Shown piece by piece: positions 12,230-24,340 of a stretch of 64,000 nucleotides of DNA; position 1 is the stretch's first letter; the number at the start of each line of letters is the position of its first letter. The notes below the pieces were generated by a model. It worked only from the letters and a program-made list of their open reading frames with translations, did not search any database and was not told the origin of the DNA. The position numbers were made by a program, and so were the translations under genes. Source of the stretch: Fasciola hepatica (lineage: Eukaryota > Platyhelminthes > Trematoda > Plagiorchiida > Fasciolidae); the NCBI GenBank assembly GCA_948099385.1, contig CANUEZ040000151.1:2612001-2676000 (forward strand), written 5' to 3'.

Positions 12230-13840
12230 TCTTCGCTGTAATTCGTGGTCGTGACTCCTCCCTATTCCTCCCTCAGGAGTTTGCTTGGTCGGAGGCCAAA
12301 TGGACTGCTTTAGCGGATCATCTCTCCCTGATGAAAAGTTTTAGCCCTGTTGCGCTCTTAAGAGGACACTAACCGACTTGTTCGCGAGTCCTTACACACA
12401 TACATATATGAACTCACAAACACAAACACAGGCCCCCAATATGGCTTCATCTCGACTGCGCGAACCAGGATGACCTCAATCAGGGACAGACTGGGTGATT
12501 TCTACTCGCGTTCTAAGCCCGGAGGAAAGCAACCCAGAGATTTGAGTACGAGTCGGCATGGGGTAAAATAAACGGGATTGTTATGTAGTTGGGAAGCGGA
12601 AATTGGATACCCCAGTAGACTGAAATCTGTGTCGTACAACATACAGACATAGGTCAGTATTCCTGTTATGACTATCAATAATATTTCGTAAAATGTTCAA
12701 ACAGCTGAAAAATTAGGATAGTTATGATCCGGACTGTCCCAGGAAAAAGCATCCATTTTGACTAAAGCCAGATGATCAGAAGAATTCACTTGTTAATCAC
12801 TAATTGATGCGTACAGATCAATACTAAGTTTAGGCACAGCGGTTGCTTTTTCAGCGGCTATGATCCGGTGAAGGACTCTGTTTGATCAGTTCATGGAAAA
12901 CCAATTTTATCCTATAGAAAACGGAGTGGATCGAGAATAGGTCCGAGCTAGAACTAATTACTTCGCTATCATAATGTTTCTCTGCACATGAATTAAAACA
13001 CCCAGCTGCTTTAACTTGCACGTAAATCCTGATGAGTTACAAACTCCAATTTGGAGTTTTGCAACCCAAAATGCTCATCAATCTTGCTAGCACTTGGTGA
13101 GTGAAAATCTCAGATGCGACTCCCTGAGTAATGGCGGTGAATTCCATACTTTTTGAGAGAACATTTTCCTGGAAGCGACTCTGTTGCCGTGCCTAGTGAT
13201 TGAGTTTCTGTTTGTTTTCCGGAGTCTCTACTGAGCTCCTCGTTAGCATATACTTAGCGGACCCTGAATGTTGGATTATCAGGGCATGGAGAAAAGCTAG
13301 GCCATTTAAATTTTCGGTTTTCATCGGACAATTTGGCGATCCACGTTCACAAGTGGACGTAAGTGGAACCTTGCCCAACAATTTCACCCTTCTCGTATCT
13401 TCCACCAATAGTTCCTCTAGATGATAACGTAGCTGATAACTCATAGCCAAAGAAGTAGCTGTTAAATGAGGAGCAACATTTCAAAGTTGGAATCGTCAGC
13501 ATTTTTAGAGACTATTCAGTGTGGGACGGCTTATTTTATGTTCCATATTGATCCAGTTGTATTGACACAAGATAAACAGTTTGGAGAAAAAGACACGTGG
13601 CAGATAACGACATCATATCTGGGATAGAGTACTTCGTGTGCGTGTTCCTAAAGAGAGCCAGTCCGTTTTACTCGTTAAAATGGTTCATTCACCTTAGCCA
13701 AAATATTTCTAACAGTGATGATATCTGTGCCGTATTTTTGGAAGTCGAGAAATAACTAAATTCTCTTGAATGAAGAAAACGCTATTTTGAAGTTTGGCCT
13801 GAAAGATTTAGTCAATACTTTCGCATCACTAATACACCGG
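12230..13840. other. No gene recognised
   Basis: Open frames on both strands around 13193-13450 overlap each other and match nothing I know. A small palindrome (ACAAACTCCAATTTGGAGT) lies at about 13040. The stretch 12230-12560 has a repeat-like look, but I could not identify a second copy. Confidence 0.45.
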
Positions 13841-13995
13841 TGCCTTTTTTCTAAGGAAAAGGTAGAGCATCTGCCCCAAGTGCGGAGGGTCGCCGGTTTG
13901 ATTCCGGCTCGCGGCGTCCAACTTTTCGATGTGAAAAATGCAAATGGATTTTCCTTTACATAAGATTCAGGCTTCCCATGCCAAAAATACATTCT
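13840..13995 (+). mobile_element. tRNA-headed SINE, group II
   Basis: A box-A-like GGTAGAGCATCTGCCC (13860-13875) is followed by a box-B-like GGTTTGATTCCGG (about 13894-13906), the bipartite RNA polymerase III promoter of tRNA-derived SINEs. The body AAAAATGCAAATGGATTTTCC and CATGCCAAAAATACATTCT is shared with the minus-strand copy at 33030-33280, where it reads in reverse complement. It does not fold as a functional tRNA gene. Confidence 0.75.
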
Positions 13996-14340
13996 GTGAA
14001 AAAGCAAAAAGTTTTGTTTAGGCAGAAAAACGAATTAGCTCTGAGAAGAACTTTCTGAGAGGATAGGATAGCTCCATATTTTACAGTTGCAGACTTATTC
14101 ACCCGAGAAAACCGGCAGGTCAGGCTATTTGACTTTTCATTACTACGGTACATTTTCTACATTTCAACAATCTCAACAACTGTAAGATTTCGGTTTTACA
14201 TACCAGATCTGCCCAAGGACAGATTACTCAAGATTAACGAATTTATTTATCAAAATCTGATCAAAAGACAAAACTTCTTGAAAAGCATACTTTATTCCAG
14301 TTTTTGTAACGCTGTTCAAAGAGACAATGAACAATTAGTA

Positions 14341-14467
14341 TGGGTTGTTGATCTCTGAGCTCAACGTTTAGGTCAAGGTGATATAGTCACTGCGCACGGA
14401 TTATGTCACTTCAGTTGGTGATTAAATATTGACAGCCTAAACTCCAAGTCTAGTCATCGGCAACCCA
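14341..14467. repeat. Foldback repeat, group FB-a
   Basis: Ends GGGTTGTTGATC and GGCAACCCA are complementary, and the arms continue inwards (CTGAGCTCAACGTTTAGGTC against CAGCCTAAACTCCAAGTC). It shares the blocks TTGGTGATTAAA and CCTAAAC with the repeats at 8240 and 15041, so it is an inverted dimer of a repeat unit of about 60 bp. Confidence 0.75.
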
Positions 14468-15040
14468 TACAAGCGATAAATCTCAGATACAAAAGACACC
14501 ACTATTCAGAAACGTTGAGAGAAAAAACCACTTTGCTTATGGTACTACATGAGTACAAATAGTTCGAACATTCCATGCTCCATACTGTGAAACAATCACC
14601 TTTTGAGAGTGAAGAAAAAATAATATCGGACCTTGGTTATTTGTACCTTCACTTTCGGACTTTCCGAATAAAACAATTGGTGTACATTAGGCGGAAAAGA
14701 CTGTATTTTTTTAATCATTTTTACCGGTGTACTTTTGTTTGTCTAGGACCAAAGCTGCTCGCTCAGTGACATTTCATGATAATTTCTCTGAGCATTACTG
14801 TTTGTCAAAAATAAACATTTTAAGCCACGCAAACCATCATGATCATTTGTCTTTTAGTAAATTTACTGACTTCAGACCGAAAGCGGAAATAAAACGCATA
14901 CTTGTATTGGGCTATGATTGATTTTATAATATAAACTCAAGATTGCACAGGTTTTATTTTCACTGATGCCGGTTAAATTGATGAAGGTGCTCAAAACTTT
15001 TTAAAATGTGTTGTTTATAGCTCAGGTTGATGATTTTTGA

Positions 15041-15174
15041 GGGCTTCTGATCGCTGAGCTTGGTCATCAGATCGCAGACGTTTCATCATCGGTCGGGGTG
15101 TCACCTGCTTGCTGATGACATCACCTCGACCGGTGATGAAAAGTTTGCGACCTAAACACTAAGCTTAGAAGCCT
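15041..15174. repeat. Foldback repeat, group FB-a, second copy
   Basis: The left arm GGGCTTCTGATCGCTGAGCTTGG and the right arm (AAGCTTAGAAGCCT) are complementary. Both contain the block GGT/CGATGATGAAA followed by GTCTGCGA or GTTTGCGACC. CTGATGA motifs occur in both arms. A perfect 6-bp helix (ATCACC with GGTGAT) around TCGACC resembles a hammerhead stem II, but a pairing stem I is absent. Confidence 0.8.
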
Positions 15175-15179
15175 TCGAA

Positions 15180-16940
15180 AAAGATGAACATGTTTTAACT
15201 CTTGATAAGTACGTTCTATCCTATAGCAGGATAATTGACAGCACATTCTGGCTATTGCGAACAAACGAACTAAGCAAAATGCAAACGATCTATATAACAT
15301 CAGTGATAAATTCAGATCAAAGTCAGTATTGTATGGTCCTAAACAAACGCGGCGCTTGAAGTACCTTCCAAATAAGAGATTCAGGTTGTTCTAGAACTAT
15401 TCCGATTTTCTAATGGTCAGAAACACAGTCACGTGTTATCTTACCCACTAATTTAGATATTGACAACTCAGTACCCAAGAAGCAATTTATACGTATGAGC
15501 CAGCTCAAAATGTGACGAAAGCGGCACGATTGGTCTATTCCACTTAGTCCCTTATTGCGGTAAAATTGACATGAAGCAAACAGTTGTAAACCGGCTAGAA
15601 TGTGCAGACGGCTATGTATCGGACTTGATCGTGCATGAAAGGCGGGTTCGAAAAGTAATTCTGCATCTGGTTGATATAAGCTTCAGTTGATAAATACCAA
15701 ACAGGCAAAAGAGTAACAACTGAATTGGACGTATTCCGATAACAACTTGGTCATTCCTGCATCCTGACGAAATTATTCGTAGTAATTCAGATCCTGTTTA
15801 AATCCAAACAATAAAGAAACCCTTGTTAGAACTGATTCCTTATCGGTTTTCTTTATACAACTGATGGATTACAGAAGACTCATACTTGCGCACCTGCAGT
15901 TTGCCCGAATATCAGCTCGCCATGTGCACTCTATCGGGAAAGATAGCTCAATACCGTCTGAAATAGATAGCAGAAGGCAGTAGAAACCACAGTGCATGTA
16001 TGCCAAGACGCTGAGATGTTTTGTACTCCACACGGTAGAAGGCAAGGCAGGGGTAATGCAGAGTGTATTATGAAATGTTTGGACACAGAGTAGACCGTGG
16101 AGTGGGAACCGGCACTTCATTCGTTTTTCTTCCACTCGCCTTCCGTTATTTCCGGCTGAATAGCGTAGCTGCAACTTGAGGGAAAGAAAATGTACCAAGG
16201 GTTAGATGGTGCTTGATTCGAATTTCCACAATATAACAGCCGGTGGTAAATCATAATCCCGATTTTTGGTTGAAGTGCGGGAAGTTAGCCGATGTAATTA
16301 CTGAGCTTTGGCTCAAGGAGTTTTCCCTTCTCTTAGCATTTACCAATTTGACACTTGCTTTCTCTCCTTCGTTTTTGTCAAAAAGTTGCCAACGCGTATT
16401 AGATTTTTATATAAAACCGAAGTACAAATGAAACTTTGATTACAGAATTAAGTCGAATCTTGTTCCTATTCAGACAAAAGTGTATATATGTACATGTATA
16501 CGGTATGGATGTTTGATCCCAACGGTATGTTGAACAAAAACAGAAAAGCAGGGTCCTCAGTTTTACTCCCTGTTACTCAATTTCCCTCGCAGTCCATCCT
16601 CACCAAATCATCATCTGGTTGTGATTTAGAGTGAGCCCAAGAGAGCCGCTTAAAGATTTTTGTGGTTCGTATAAACAGCTGAAGTGGATGAAATGAGATG
16701 CGAATTTAATTCGAATTTCGTTGTTTAAAATCAGATAAACCTTCTTGTCAACTATGCATTCCCCAAGCACTGAAACGATCGTTAGAAAAACTCTCGGCTT
16801 TGAAAAGCCTTTTTTATATTAATTCCGTACTGGCTTCAACAAGTCTCAATAGACCTGAAATTACAATTATGAAAACACCGCACAAGAACAAGCACAAAAG
16901 CTGCTGTGATATGAAAACCATAGTAAAAACTACGTTATGA
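15180..16940. other. No gene recognised
   Basis: The longest open frame (15869-16198, minus, 109 codons) has no recognisable domain and no supporting splice or start context. It is probably chance. Confidence 0.5.
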
Positions 16941-16943
16941 CCT

Positions 16944-17215
16944 GCGATGGTCGAGTGGGTTAGAGCGCTTCCTTACCATCTTGGAGGTCCTGGGTTTCGA
17001 ATACCCACCACGGCCGGTTACTATGGATGTAGACAGCATTTCACTGTCCTCCAGTTCACTGATCCACCTGACCTATTGGGGCCTTACGTGGTTCTCCACT
17101 CCAAGTCTCAGGGTGTGGTTGCCGGTTGTACCTGATAGTGCAGTGGGCCTTCGTGGCTATGGAGTGTGCACCCCTTCCTCTTCACTCACGCACAAACACG
17201 TAATTATAAAAGAAA
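16944..17215 (+). mobile_element. tRNA-headed SINE, group I
   Basis: The head GCGATGGTCGAGTGGGTTAGAGCGC (box A, 16944-16968) and GGGTTTCGAATACCC (box B, about 16992-17006) is tRNA-derived. The body includes CTATTGGGGCCTTACGTGG, TTCTCCACTCCAA and TAGTGCAGTGGGCCTTCGTG, which recur in the same order at 62965-63215. It ends near CACGTAATTATAAA. Confidence 0.85.
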
Positions 17216-17219
17216 GCCG

Positions 17220-20200
17220 CATCAGCCCTTACCATTCTAAGAATGATTTGGATCTCTTTGGACAACTTTGGGGACACTGTCTAGGCGAAGTGCATTAACG
17301 AACTAAGAGACTGTGATCGTCTCAGTACCTGTGATAGACCAGTGGCCAGTTTCACATCCTAGAATGTTTCTGTCTGAATAAGGAAATCTCATTACTATGT
17401 ATTACGTAGCCATAAACTTCCTAGCAAATTCAAAATTATTCCAAGTGATGAACTGATTGTACATAGGCTTCCTTTACCCACTGACAAACAAAGCTCACAT
17501 GGAAATACAAAACAACAGCAGGTGTTGTCAATCTTTGTGGTAGCTTTTCCAACCTATTTCCGTATTTGTGAGGCGTTGAACCCACTCTCAGAAGAACAAA
17601 TGTGAAAAAGTCCATAACATCCTTTATCAGAACCTGAGAATGAATTTTGAACCACTTCCCCGTCGTAAATTTAGAGGGGGGAATCTAGGAAAATTCCAAT
17701 TTTGAGGAGTTCTTGATTTTGTGGCTATGAAAACGTACAATGAATGCACAAGGCTTAAAGGTGTACAAAGTTCTATAGCACTTGAATCTGGGCATGAACC
17801 AGTAGCGACCAAAATGACCCGGAAAATTTGACTTGACAGACTAGAAACATTCATATTTTGAGCTCGAGATATCCTGAGTCACTCAGGGTGCCGTTGAAAA
17901 CAGTGAACCCATCAAGTGGGATTTGAATCAAAGAAACTCAAATTACCAAAATGATGATTTGTCCATAGTGAAAGCAATTTTAGAGTTTCTCCGGAAATTT
18001 CTAATCATATACGTTAAAAGTTATACAGCCGTGTTTACAAAGTAGGCAATAGCCAAAACAATCTAATTCTTCCACGTTCACGAAGGTAATCACCATTAGT
18101 CGACATACAACGAGGGCTTTAGATAGAGCAGAAGGTGATGCAACTTGCGTTTTTCCACCCTTATTCTTTGTCCAATGCTTACATTTACTGGATACATTTC
18201 TTCTCGAATGCATTCAGTTCTCTCTGAAAAATCACAGCCTAATCAGTCAGGTCAGATGTATTCGTTTGTCGCCCACTGCATCTTATTCTGGCACCACTTT
18301 TTGCACAAAAAGTAAAGAATAAAGTGCATTCTTTAAGGAGAGATTTCAAGCCACTTATACCACAGAAAAACATGCTACTTGGACTCATAGGGTGTTATCC
18401 GTTTTCTCTCTCCGATAAGTTGGCGACCTTTTTACAGCTGATGAAACTTTTTCCAACATAGACGATACAAAACTGATATTCAACTTACCCCGCTCATGTA
18501 GCCTTGAGGTCGAACTCGGATGCAAGCCCCATCAGCCAAGAATTTATTTTAAAACAGTGAGATAGTATACTATTCTTCGAATTCGATTTAACTGCTTTTA
18601 TTTCTTTCGGCACCGTTTATGTACAGGCGAATCTTCGGCAAAACACATCTACGCTGGGAAATAAGGATTTATTTATTCATGGATAAAATTACTGGTCCCT
18701 CTATACATATATATATATATATATATATATAAACTCATATATGATATTTTACGCACTTTGAGCTTCCGAGATCTTATCGACCTACAAACTAGAACCGATG
18801 GCTAGTCACTATAGCAATAAAACGAAAAAAACCTTTTATTTCAGCATCATATGAAATGATTGACCCCATAGTTTACCACATTCGGTTTTTGTGAACAAGT
18901 TGAGAAAATTCATAGCATTACAACTAGAATATTATGTGGACAAGCATTATATTCATATCAACACAAATTCCTACTTCACGGGGAATATTTTGGGAGTTGC
19001 CATAACACTGTTAGCAAGATAATGAGGAATTTCATCAAACAACTGTTTCGCAAAATAAAATTTCGACCAGCTGTTCCTCTCTCAGCAAAGTTTGGCACAG
19101 TCACAGTCTGGTAAACATTGCGAAGTGAACCCAGTTCAATGAAACGAGTCAGTGTCGGAAGCAGTTTGGCAATTTGGCAGATCTCACAGGTAGAAAGACA
19201 AAAGTAATCTCATTACAAATTCAATTTTTCGGGAGCTTTTCAATCATTAGAGCAATATCTGCTTTATTGTTCAATAATCGATGGTCAACAGTCCTGGAAT
19301 CTTACTGCGGGAAGGTCAAAAGCCACTATATTTATCACATTAGCAAATGGCTATTTGATGATGTCTTCTAACTTTCGTTTTACAGTGATTAGCAAACATT
19401 TGATTAAAATAGAAGAAATGAAACTATCGGCCGAAAAGATATTCTCAGCGAAAAGGAAGAGCGTATGCCTAAACTCTTCATCCACCCAAGACACGAACAC
19501 TGAACCATTTTTTTATCATCCCATATAGGAAATAACACAAAAGTCCAGACTTAAGTCAACCACGGGCAAGAAGGGACTATTAGATAATTTCACTGATTAT
19601 ATTATTCTCCCTAAATTCGATATTAATAAGGCACAGACGTGCAAATTTTGACTAGCTACTAGACTATTTTGCTCCTTACCATCTGTCCGAGGTGGAATAA
19701 ATTACCCACCTACTTGTTTTGTATCTGATACAAGTACTCTACTAGTTCGCTGTCTGGACAGCCTCTAAACGTACCCTGTGCTTTATCAATATGCAACTTT
19801 GTGCCTTTTTCTTACTGGCTTCCGTAGTTTCTAGTGATGAAATGAGAGTTGATTGTGCACAATCAATCATTTCATAAATAATTTAGTTATCCTAACACCT
19901 GCTGTTTTCATGAATCGTTTTTATGCCAAAACCACAAAAATACATGTTCTGGTGACCGTCGACTGGATTCAAGCTAAGGCAATAAAGCCACCTACCCACA
20001 CTTAGTTGCGATTACAGTTGGCGTGGGCAAAAACGTTACTCACTCCGGAGTTTGAAAAGGAGTCCCTTTATCCAGTAAGTAAGAACCAAAATAAGAAGCA
20101 ACTTGCGATGCAAAAGTTCCGCTTACTGCTGTCAATTGCATACGTAAAACATGTCAGTTTATACAAAATAGGGTTTTTTAGATATCCAGCAAAAATAATG

Positions 20201-20920
20201 AGAGAAATATGTATCACAATTAGGTCAGTAATTCTTATGCGGTTATGTGGTTTATGTCAGCAAAGAGAGGACTTTCCAGTAGTTGCTTTTGTGCATAAAG
20301 AAGAGGAGGGTTAAGTCTGGGTCAGAACAACTTCACTAAACCCCGTCAGTTTCACGTTTCTGTTTCGGAATCTCACTCTGAATGACAGGGTCATGTCAGC
20401 TCGATGACTTGTTGATAACAGATGCTTTGAGATAGCCGACGCTAGATTTCTTGCCAGAATTCGTCTTAGAACACTCCCGCCGATTCATGAAAAGCTTGAA
20501 ACATGAAGAAATTTCTTTTTGAAAAGAAATTTATTCTTTTTACAAGAATTTGTCTTGTTTAGTTATTCGAGTCTTTGGGCGCAGAACCCCTTCTGGGATG
20601 TGTTCAGCAGATCGTTCTGCTCTGCCTGTGTATGTGTCACTGCAATTTCAAATGGACCGGTAGAAAATGTGAGGCATTGAGAAGAGCCTGACTGTCAGAA
20701 TGATCCTCTGGCGGACGGCAGTAATTGGGCCGTCGTTTACGGTTGGCCTAGAACAGAGTTTAAATTACTAGAAAGGTAAGCTCAATTTCGATTCTTTCTC
20801 ATAAAAGACAGATAAATTCGGATGTATAGAATTAGAAATCTTGTGGATCTAAATTAAATTGTCCTCATTTGAAATCATAGCCTTTTGTACAAAGGAAACT
20901 GGATAATTTGTTCGGTCAAC
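17220..20920. other. No gene; AT microsatellite only
   Basis: No coding region or transposon domain is recognised. An (AT)n tract lies at 18706-18731 and a near-perfect 24-bp palindrome (AAATTTCTTTTTGAAAAGA...) at about 20507-20532. Confidence 0.5.
18706..18731. repeat. (AT)n microsatellite
   Basis: About 12 uninterrupted AT units follow TATAC. Confidence 0.95.
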
Positions 20921-20924
20921 TGAT

Positions 20925-21330
20925 TTTTGATCCTCCCCAAGAAAATACCCGCCAGTTTGGGACCTGAGGGGCTACCCACGGCTACGCCATCAATCTGTCT
21001 ATGTGTCTTTCACTTAAAATCAAAACGCATATTTTCTGCATATGAATGTATAAAGTCTTTCAAGTAATTAGTAGGGATAGATAGAGCAGTTTTGTTAGAT
21101 AAAATGACATCACAAAGATACTGAACACTTTCTCGGGAAGGTACTTTGGTGAAAAGAGATTCAACACCTACCGAATACACTCTGTGAGCTTTTACCATAA
21201 AACTATCAGGAATTTTTGCTAGTTTAGAAAATGACGTAAACAAGGGGGAGTTAGACGTTCTCAGACGGGATCAATAAGATCAGCTAACCGTCGGGGAAGT
21301 TTGTAGTAAGGTGAATTCCGTTTGCACAAA
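20925..21330 (-). mobile_element. Penelope-like element RT fragment
   Basis: On the minus strand the frame reads VYSVGVESLFTKVPSRESVQ (about 21185-21125), matching the Penelope RT block FDVxSLFTxVP. After about 45 residues it reads through a TGA (about 21002) into QIDGVAVGSPSGPKLAGIFLG (20995-20935), matching the DGVAMGSPLGPxLA block. The spacing is as in intact elements. The YADD block and the C-terminal nuclease are not found downstream, so this is a short fragment. The foldback repeat at 21513-21804 lies immediately upstream and could be part of the same insertion. Confidence 0.85.
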
Positions 21331-21512
21331 ATGAGCCCCAACGGAAATCCACATTTGAGAGTCGTTGGCTATCTTCTCAGGCGACTTTTTTGAGTTTCGA
21401 TTGGTCTCAGCTTATTTTACACGCTTTTTGATATAAACCCGTGTAATAGTAGGACTTGCAGGCGTCCAGGTATTTGTTTCTCGATGAATATATCATTCCC
21501 AACGGACACATT

Positions 21513-21804
21513 TGGAGAACACAGTTTGGCAAACAAGCTGGTTTTCAGTGATTCATAATCTTGCCATGACATCACAATATATTACGACAAGTCAAACGGT
21601 TGAACCAATTAGACAAGTGGGAAGTGATAATAATTAATACTGAAGGAGGGGGGGGGGTGAGGGGTGGGGGGAAGAAAACAGATGTAATCCGGGCTTCCCA
21701 CTTATCCAATCGGTCCAACCCTTAGACATGTCGTAATATATTGTGATGCAATGGCATGATTATGAATCACTGAAAACGAGCTTGTTCACAAAACTGTGTT
21801 CTCC
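21513..21804. repeat. Foldback repeat with G-rich loop
   Basis: The arms 21513-21624 and 21694-21804 are inverted copies about 111 bp long and roughly 85-87% identical. Shared blocks include GGAGAACACAGTTT, TTTTCAGTGATTCATAATC and CACAATATATTACGACA. The 69-bp loop carries G-runs (21645-21671: 10, 4 and 6 G separated by 1-2 bases) able in principle to form a quadruplex. A single-arm copy lies near 10485-10545. Confidence 0.85.
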
Positions 21805-22415
21805 GAATATATTATTCTTCGGCATTTTTAGGTTAAAACTCGGGGAATTGTAGTTTAGGGACCAGAAATTAGAATAAATTTTATGATCTTCATTGTCCAC
21901 TGATGAAGGGCACATTTTCATGGAGTTAATTTTACCCGATAATATTTGTCCAAATATTACCATTAGTGAAGTCCTTCTCCGTCATATCTGTTGAACGGAT
22001 GCCAAGCTGATTTTTCTAACCAAATACTAATAGTTGTTTGGAATTAAAAGACTCTGGGGCAGTCTTGATGACGGTATTTACAAAGCAAATATCCTGCTCT
22101 ATAGCTTACCAGATTTGAGGCCGATAGATCACTTGGTTAGAATAAATAAAAACCATGAATAACGATGCCGAATTTTCTTCAGCATCTTATACTGTCTACT
22201 TTCCGGACACCAGGGACTAATTTACGGGCAAACATTCTGGTACGGTCAGCTATATTTGTTGCTTCCGCAGTTTTGCAAACTGCGGCATACGGATCGAGCC
22301 GAAAGTAAAAAAGAAGATTTTGTAAAGAAAGCCTTGTTTTTCACGCTGCACCTTAAAGGTAACAGACAGGATGAACTAATACAATACAGCATAATACCAA
22401 AAACCAACAAGAAAG
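21805..22415. other. No gene; short perfect hairpin
   Basis: This stretch holds only a perfect 9-bp hairpin, CCGCAGTTT-TGC-AAACTGCGG (about 22267-22287). No coding region is recognised. Confidence 0.5.
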
Positions 22416-22419
22416 GATT

Positions 22420-22746
22420 ATGCTACTGCATTTAGCTTTTGGATACACTTGTGGCAGCAAGTATAACCGAAGAACTGAGAGACGACTGTCTACCAGGATC
22501 TCAGGACAAGTCTCGAGGAACTCACCCTTGAGCGCTTCAAGACTTCCGTCTATTTCGATCACCCACCATTCTCTTGACTTTAAAGTTTGCAACAAGTCGA
22601 AGCAAGTGTTTCGGGCGATGTGCCAACAGAAGACTAGAAAACCATTGCGCTTCGCTGAGGCCATGGCATTTAGATATAATAAGCCAGACTCCTGTAAACA
22701 AACAGACTTTTCTGCCAGTCTGGCCTTACCATGGTGGGGCAGCTAA
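22420..22746 (+). pseudogene. Penelope GIY-YIG-type endonuclease fragment
   Basis: The frame reads FGYTCGSKYNRRTERRLSTR, then ISITHHSLD, VFRAMCQQKTRKPLRFAEA and ALPW before the stop at 22744-22746. This follows the C-terminal nuclease of trematode Penelope-like elements: Cys-Gly-Ser-x-Tyr, Arg-Thr-x-Arg-x-Leu-x-x-Arg, a degenerate SIxxH, an LRFAEA helix and a terminal LPW. The expected Gly of YVG is Asn-Arg here and the Glu-His segment is lost, so it is inactive. No RT part precedes it on this strand. Confidence 0.75.
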
Positions 22747-22759
22747 TGTGATTCCGACC

Positions 22760-23712
22760 AGAGAAGGTGATCCCCATCCCTCGCCGCGTCAAATCCCAGG
22801 GTGACTGGTGGCTTTTGACCTTCGCATTTATTTTATTTAGCTGAGTGCTTGTCGGTGTCTACAAACTTGTCTTTGTTCTGAACAAACTTTCACTTGATTT
22901 TACTCATAGAGTTGACGGCCTTAAGCAAAGCAGTAGAAAACAAACAATTCTGTGACGGAGGTTGTTCCTAAGGCGAACTGGATGAAAGAAATCTTCAGGT
23001 TTTGTTCAGAGTTGTGGTTCATGGTAAATTTATCGCATTGGTCTTTGGATTTCGCACTACTTCGAACTCTGGGCTTCAAAATCGCACTTGACGGCTGTGC
23101 TCTAGTTGTTTTGTCCAAGCTTGAAGACAGACTCTCTGTCACCATCAAATCAAAGCTGTGTTGAGGCAACTGTAAAAAAATAACAGTTGGTTTTTCAATA
23201 TTTTCGCAAATGCAGAAGCTCACAAATGTACAACAAATAAAAAGACATTAACTCGTAGCTAAGTATTCTTCCTTCTGGTTTATTTCAATGAAAATATGTG
23301 CAATGAGTTAGAAGTACTAAGCACTGTCAAGAAAGTCTTTTATCGCTCTCCCTCAACAACGATGTCCATGATTCAAAGCAGCCCATATCAACCGGCATTT
23401 TGTGGATAGCGGCACAAAATCATGAGAATGACGTCATTTGGGAATGTTTTGTCGAAGGTCACATTTTACAAGTCTTTTGACTATAAATACAGTACGTGTA
23501 TAATGAGCCTCTGGACAAAACAATTCCCTGACACAACCTGGATTCCTTCCCGAAGGCGACACGCGACTAGAGTTGGTAAACACAATACTGAATTCAGATT
23601 TACTGTACTTTGGAACAACTTATTCTGTTTTATTAAGTTACGCAGTGTTGCACAAACATTTGCTGAAAAACCTCTGTATATATACGCATTATTACTTTAT
23701 TGTTTTTTATAC
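22760..23712. other. No gene recognised
   Basis: Overlapping short frames lie on both strands around 22921-23223 and 23422-23797. None resembles a known domain. Confidence 0.5.
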
Positions 23713-23715
23713 AGC

Positions 23716-24208
23716 ACCGTTCTCATGGTATTTCATACTATTGGTCTCTAGGAATAAAACTGATACTTGCTTGCACCTCGATAAACTTCATATATAGACA
23801 ATAATACTCCCCTTTGGACATAATCCGATGACTCGTTTCTAACTTCGATTGGTGGATGTAATCAATCGTCTCTCTTTGTCAGAACATCCATCAATAAAAC
23901 AAGACACACATTTATCTCATCTCAGTGGTATTTGACCAAACAGCGAGACGAATGAAGACACTCGACCCTGACGAGAATGGCATCGTAATGATTGAATTAT
24001 GCAGGATAATCTTGGCAACCATAAATGCTCTACAAACTGAGCTGTGATTGTACGGCCAGTCGGGTGTGGATACCGTAAGTGAATATTTGATGATGCGCGA
24101 ACCACTGTCCCAGTGATACACAGCAACCATTCTGATTTATTCATTGGGCTAGCCTCATCGGTCACTTCCCAATGAAACGAACAACACGTGACTGAACTTG
24201 ATCCAATG
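23716..24208 (-). repeat. Inverted duplication, left copy (partner 33278-33773)
   Basis: The reverse complement of this segment matches 33278-33773. Over the central 450 bp I count 6-7 differences, about 98-99% identity; the last 40 bp at the 23.7-kb end are less similar. It contains a tRNA-like block (CAGTTTGTAGAGCATTTATGG, then GGGTCGAGTG on the minus strand), so it is probably a composite SINE. The open frames it carries on the minus strand are repeat-derived. Confidence 0.92.
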
Positions 24209-24224
24209 GGTGTTGAATTATACC

Positions 24225-24340
24225 CGTAGAATTTATTGATGGCACGAGGAGTTTGAATCTTGTATTCGATTCCGGCTGGCGGCATTCGACTTTTCCATGT
24301 GGAAAATGCAAGTGGATTATCTGAGTTGAATGTGTCAGCG
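24225..24340 (+). mobile_element. tRNA-headed SINE fragment, group II
   Basis: A box-B-like ATTCGATTCCGGCTGGCGGC is followed by CGACTTTTCCATGTGGAAAATGCAAGTGGATT. This parallels the group II SINE at 13840 (GATTCCGGCTCGCGGCGTCC, then CTTTTCGATGTGAAAAATGC). It abuts the inverted duplication and may be part of the same composite. Confidence 0.65.

Noticed and set aside
13030..13080. Possible hammerhead at CTGATGAGTTACAAACTCC
   Set aside because: CTGATGA is present, but no GAAA follows a stem II. The palindrome there is a simple hairpin.
16944..17010. Possible tRNA gene with GGTTAGAGCGC and GGGTTTCGAATACCC
   Set aside because: Two further copies with the same long body (46065, 62965) show a SINE family. 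Cloverleaf pairing is incomplete.
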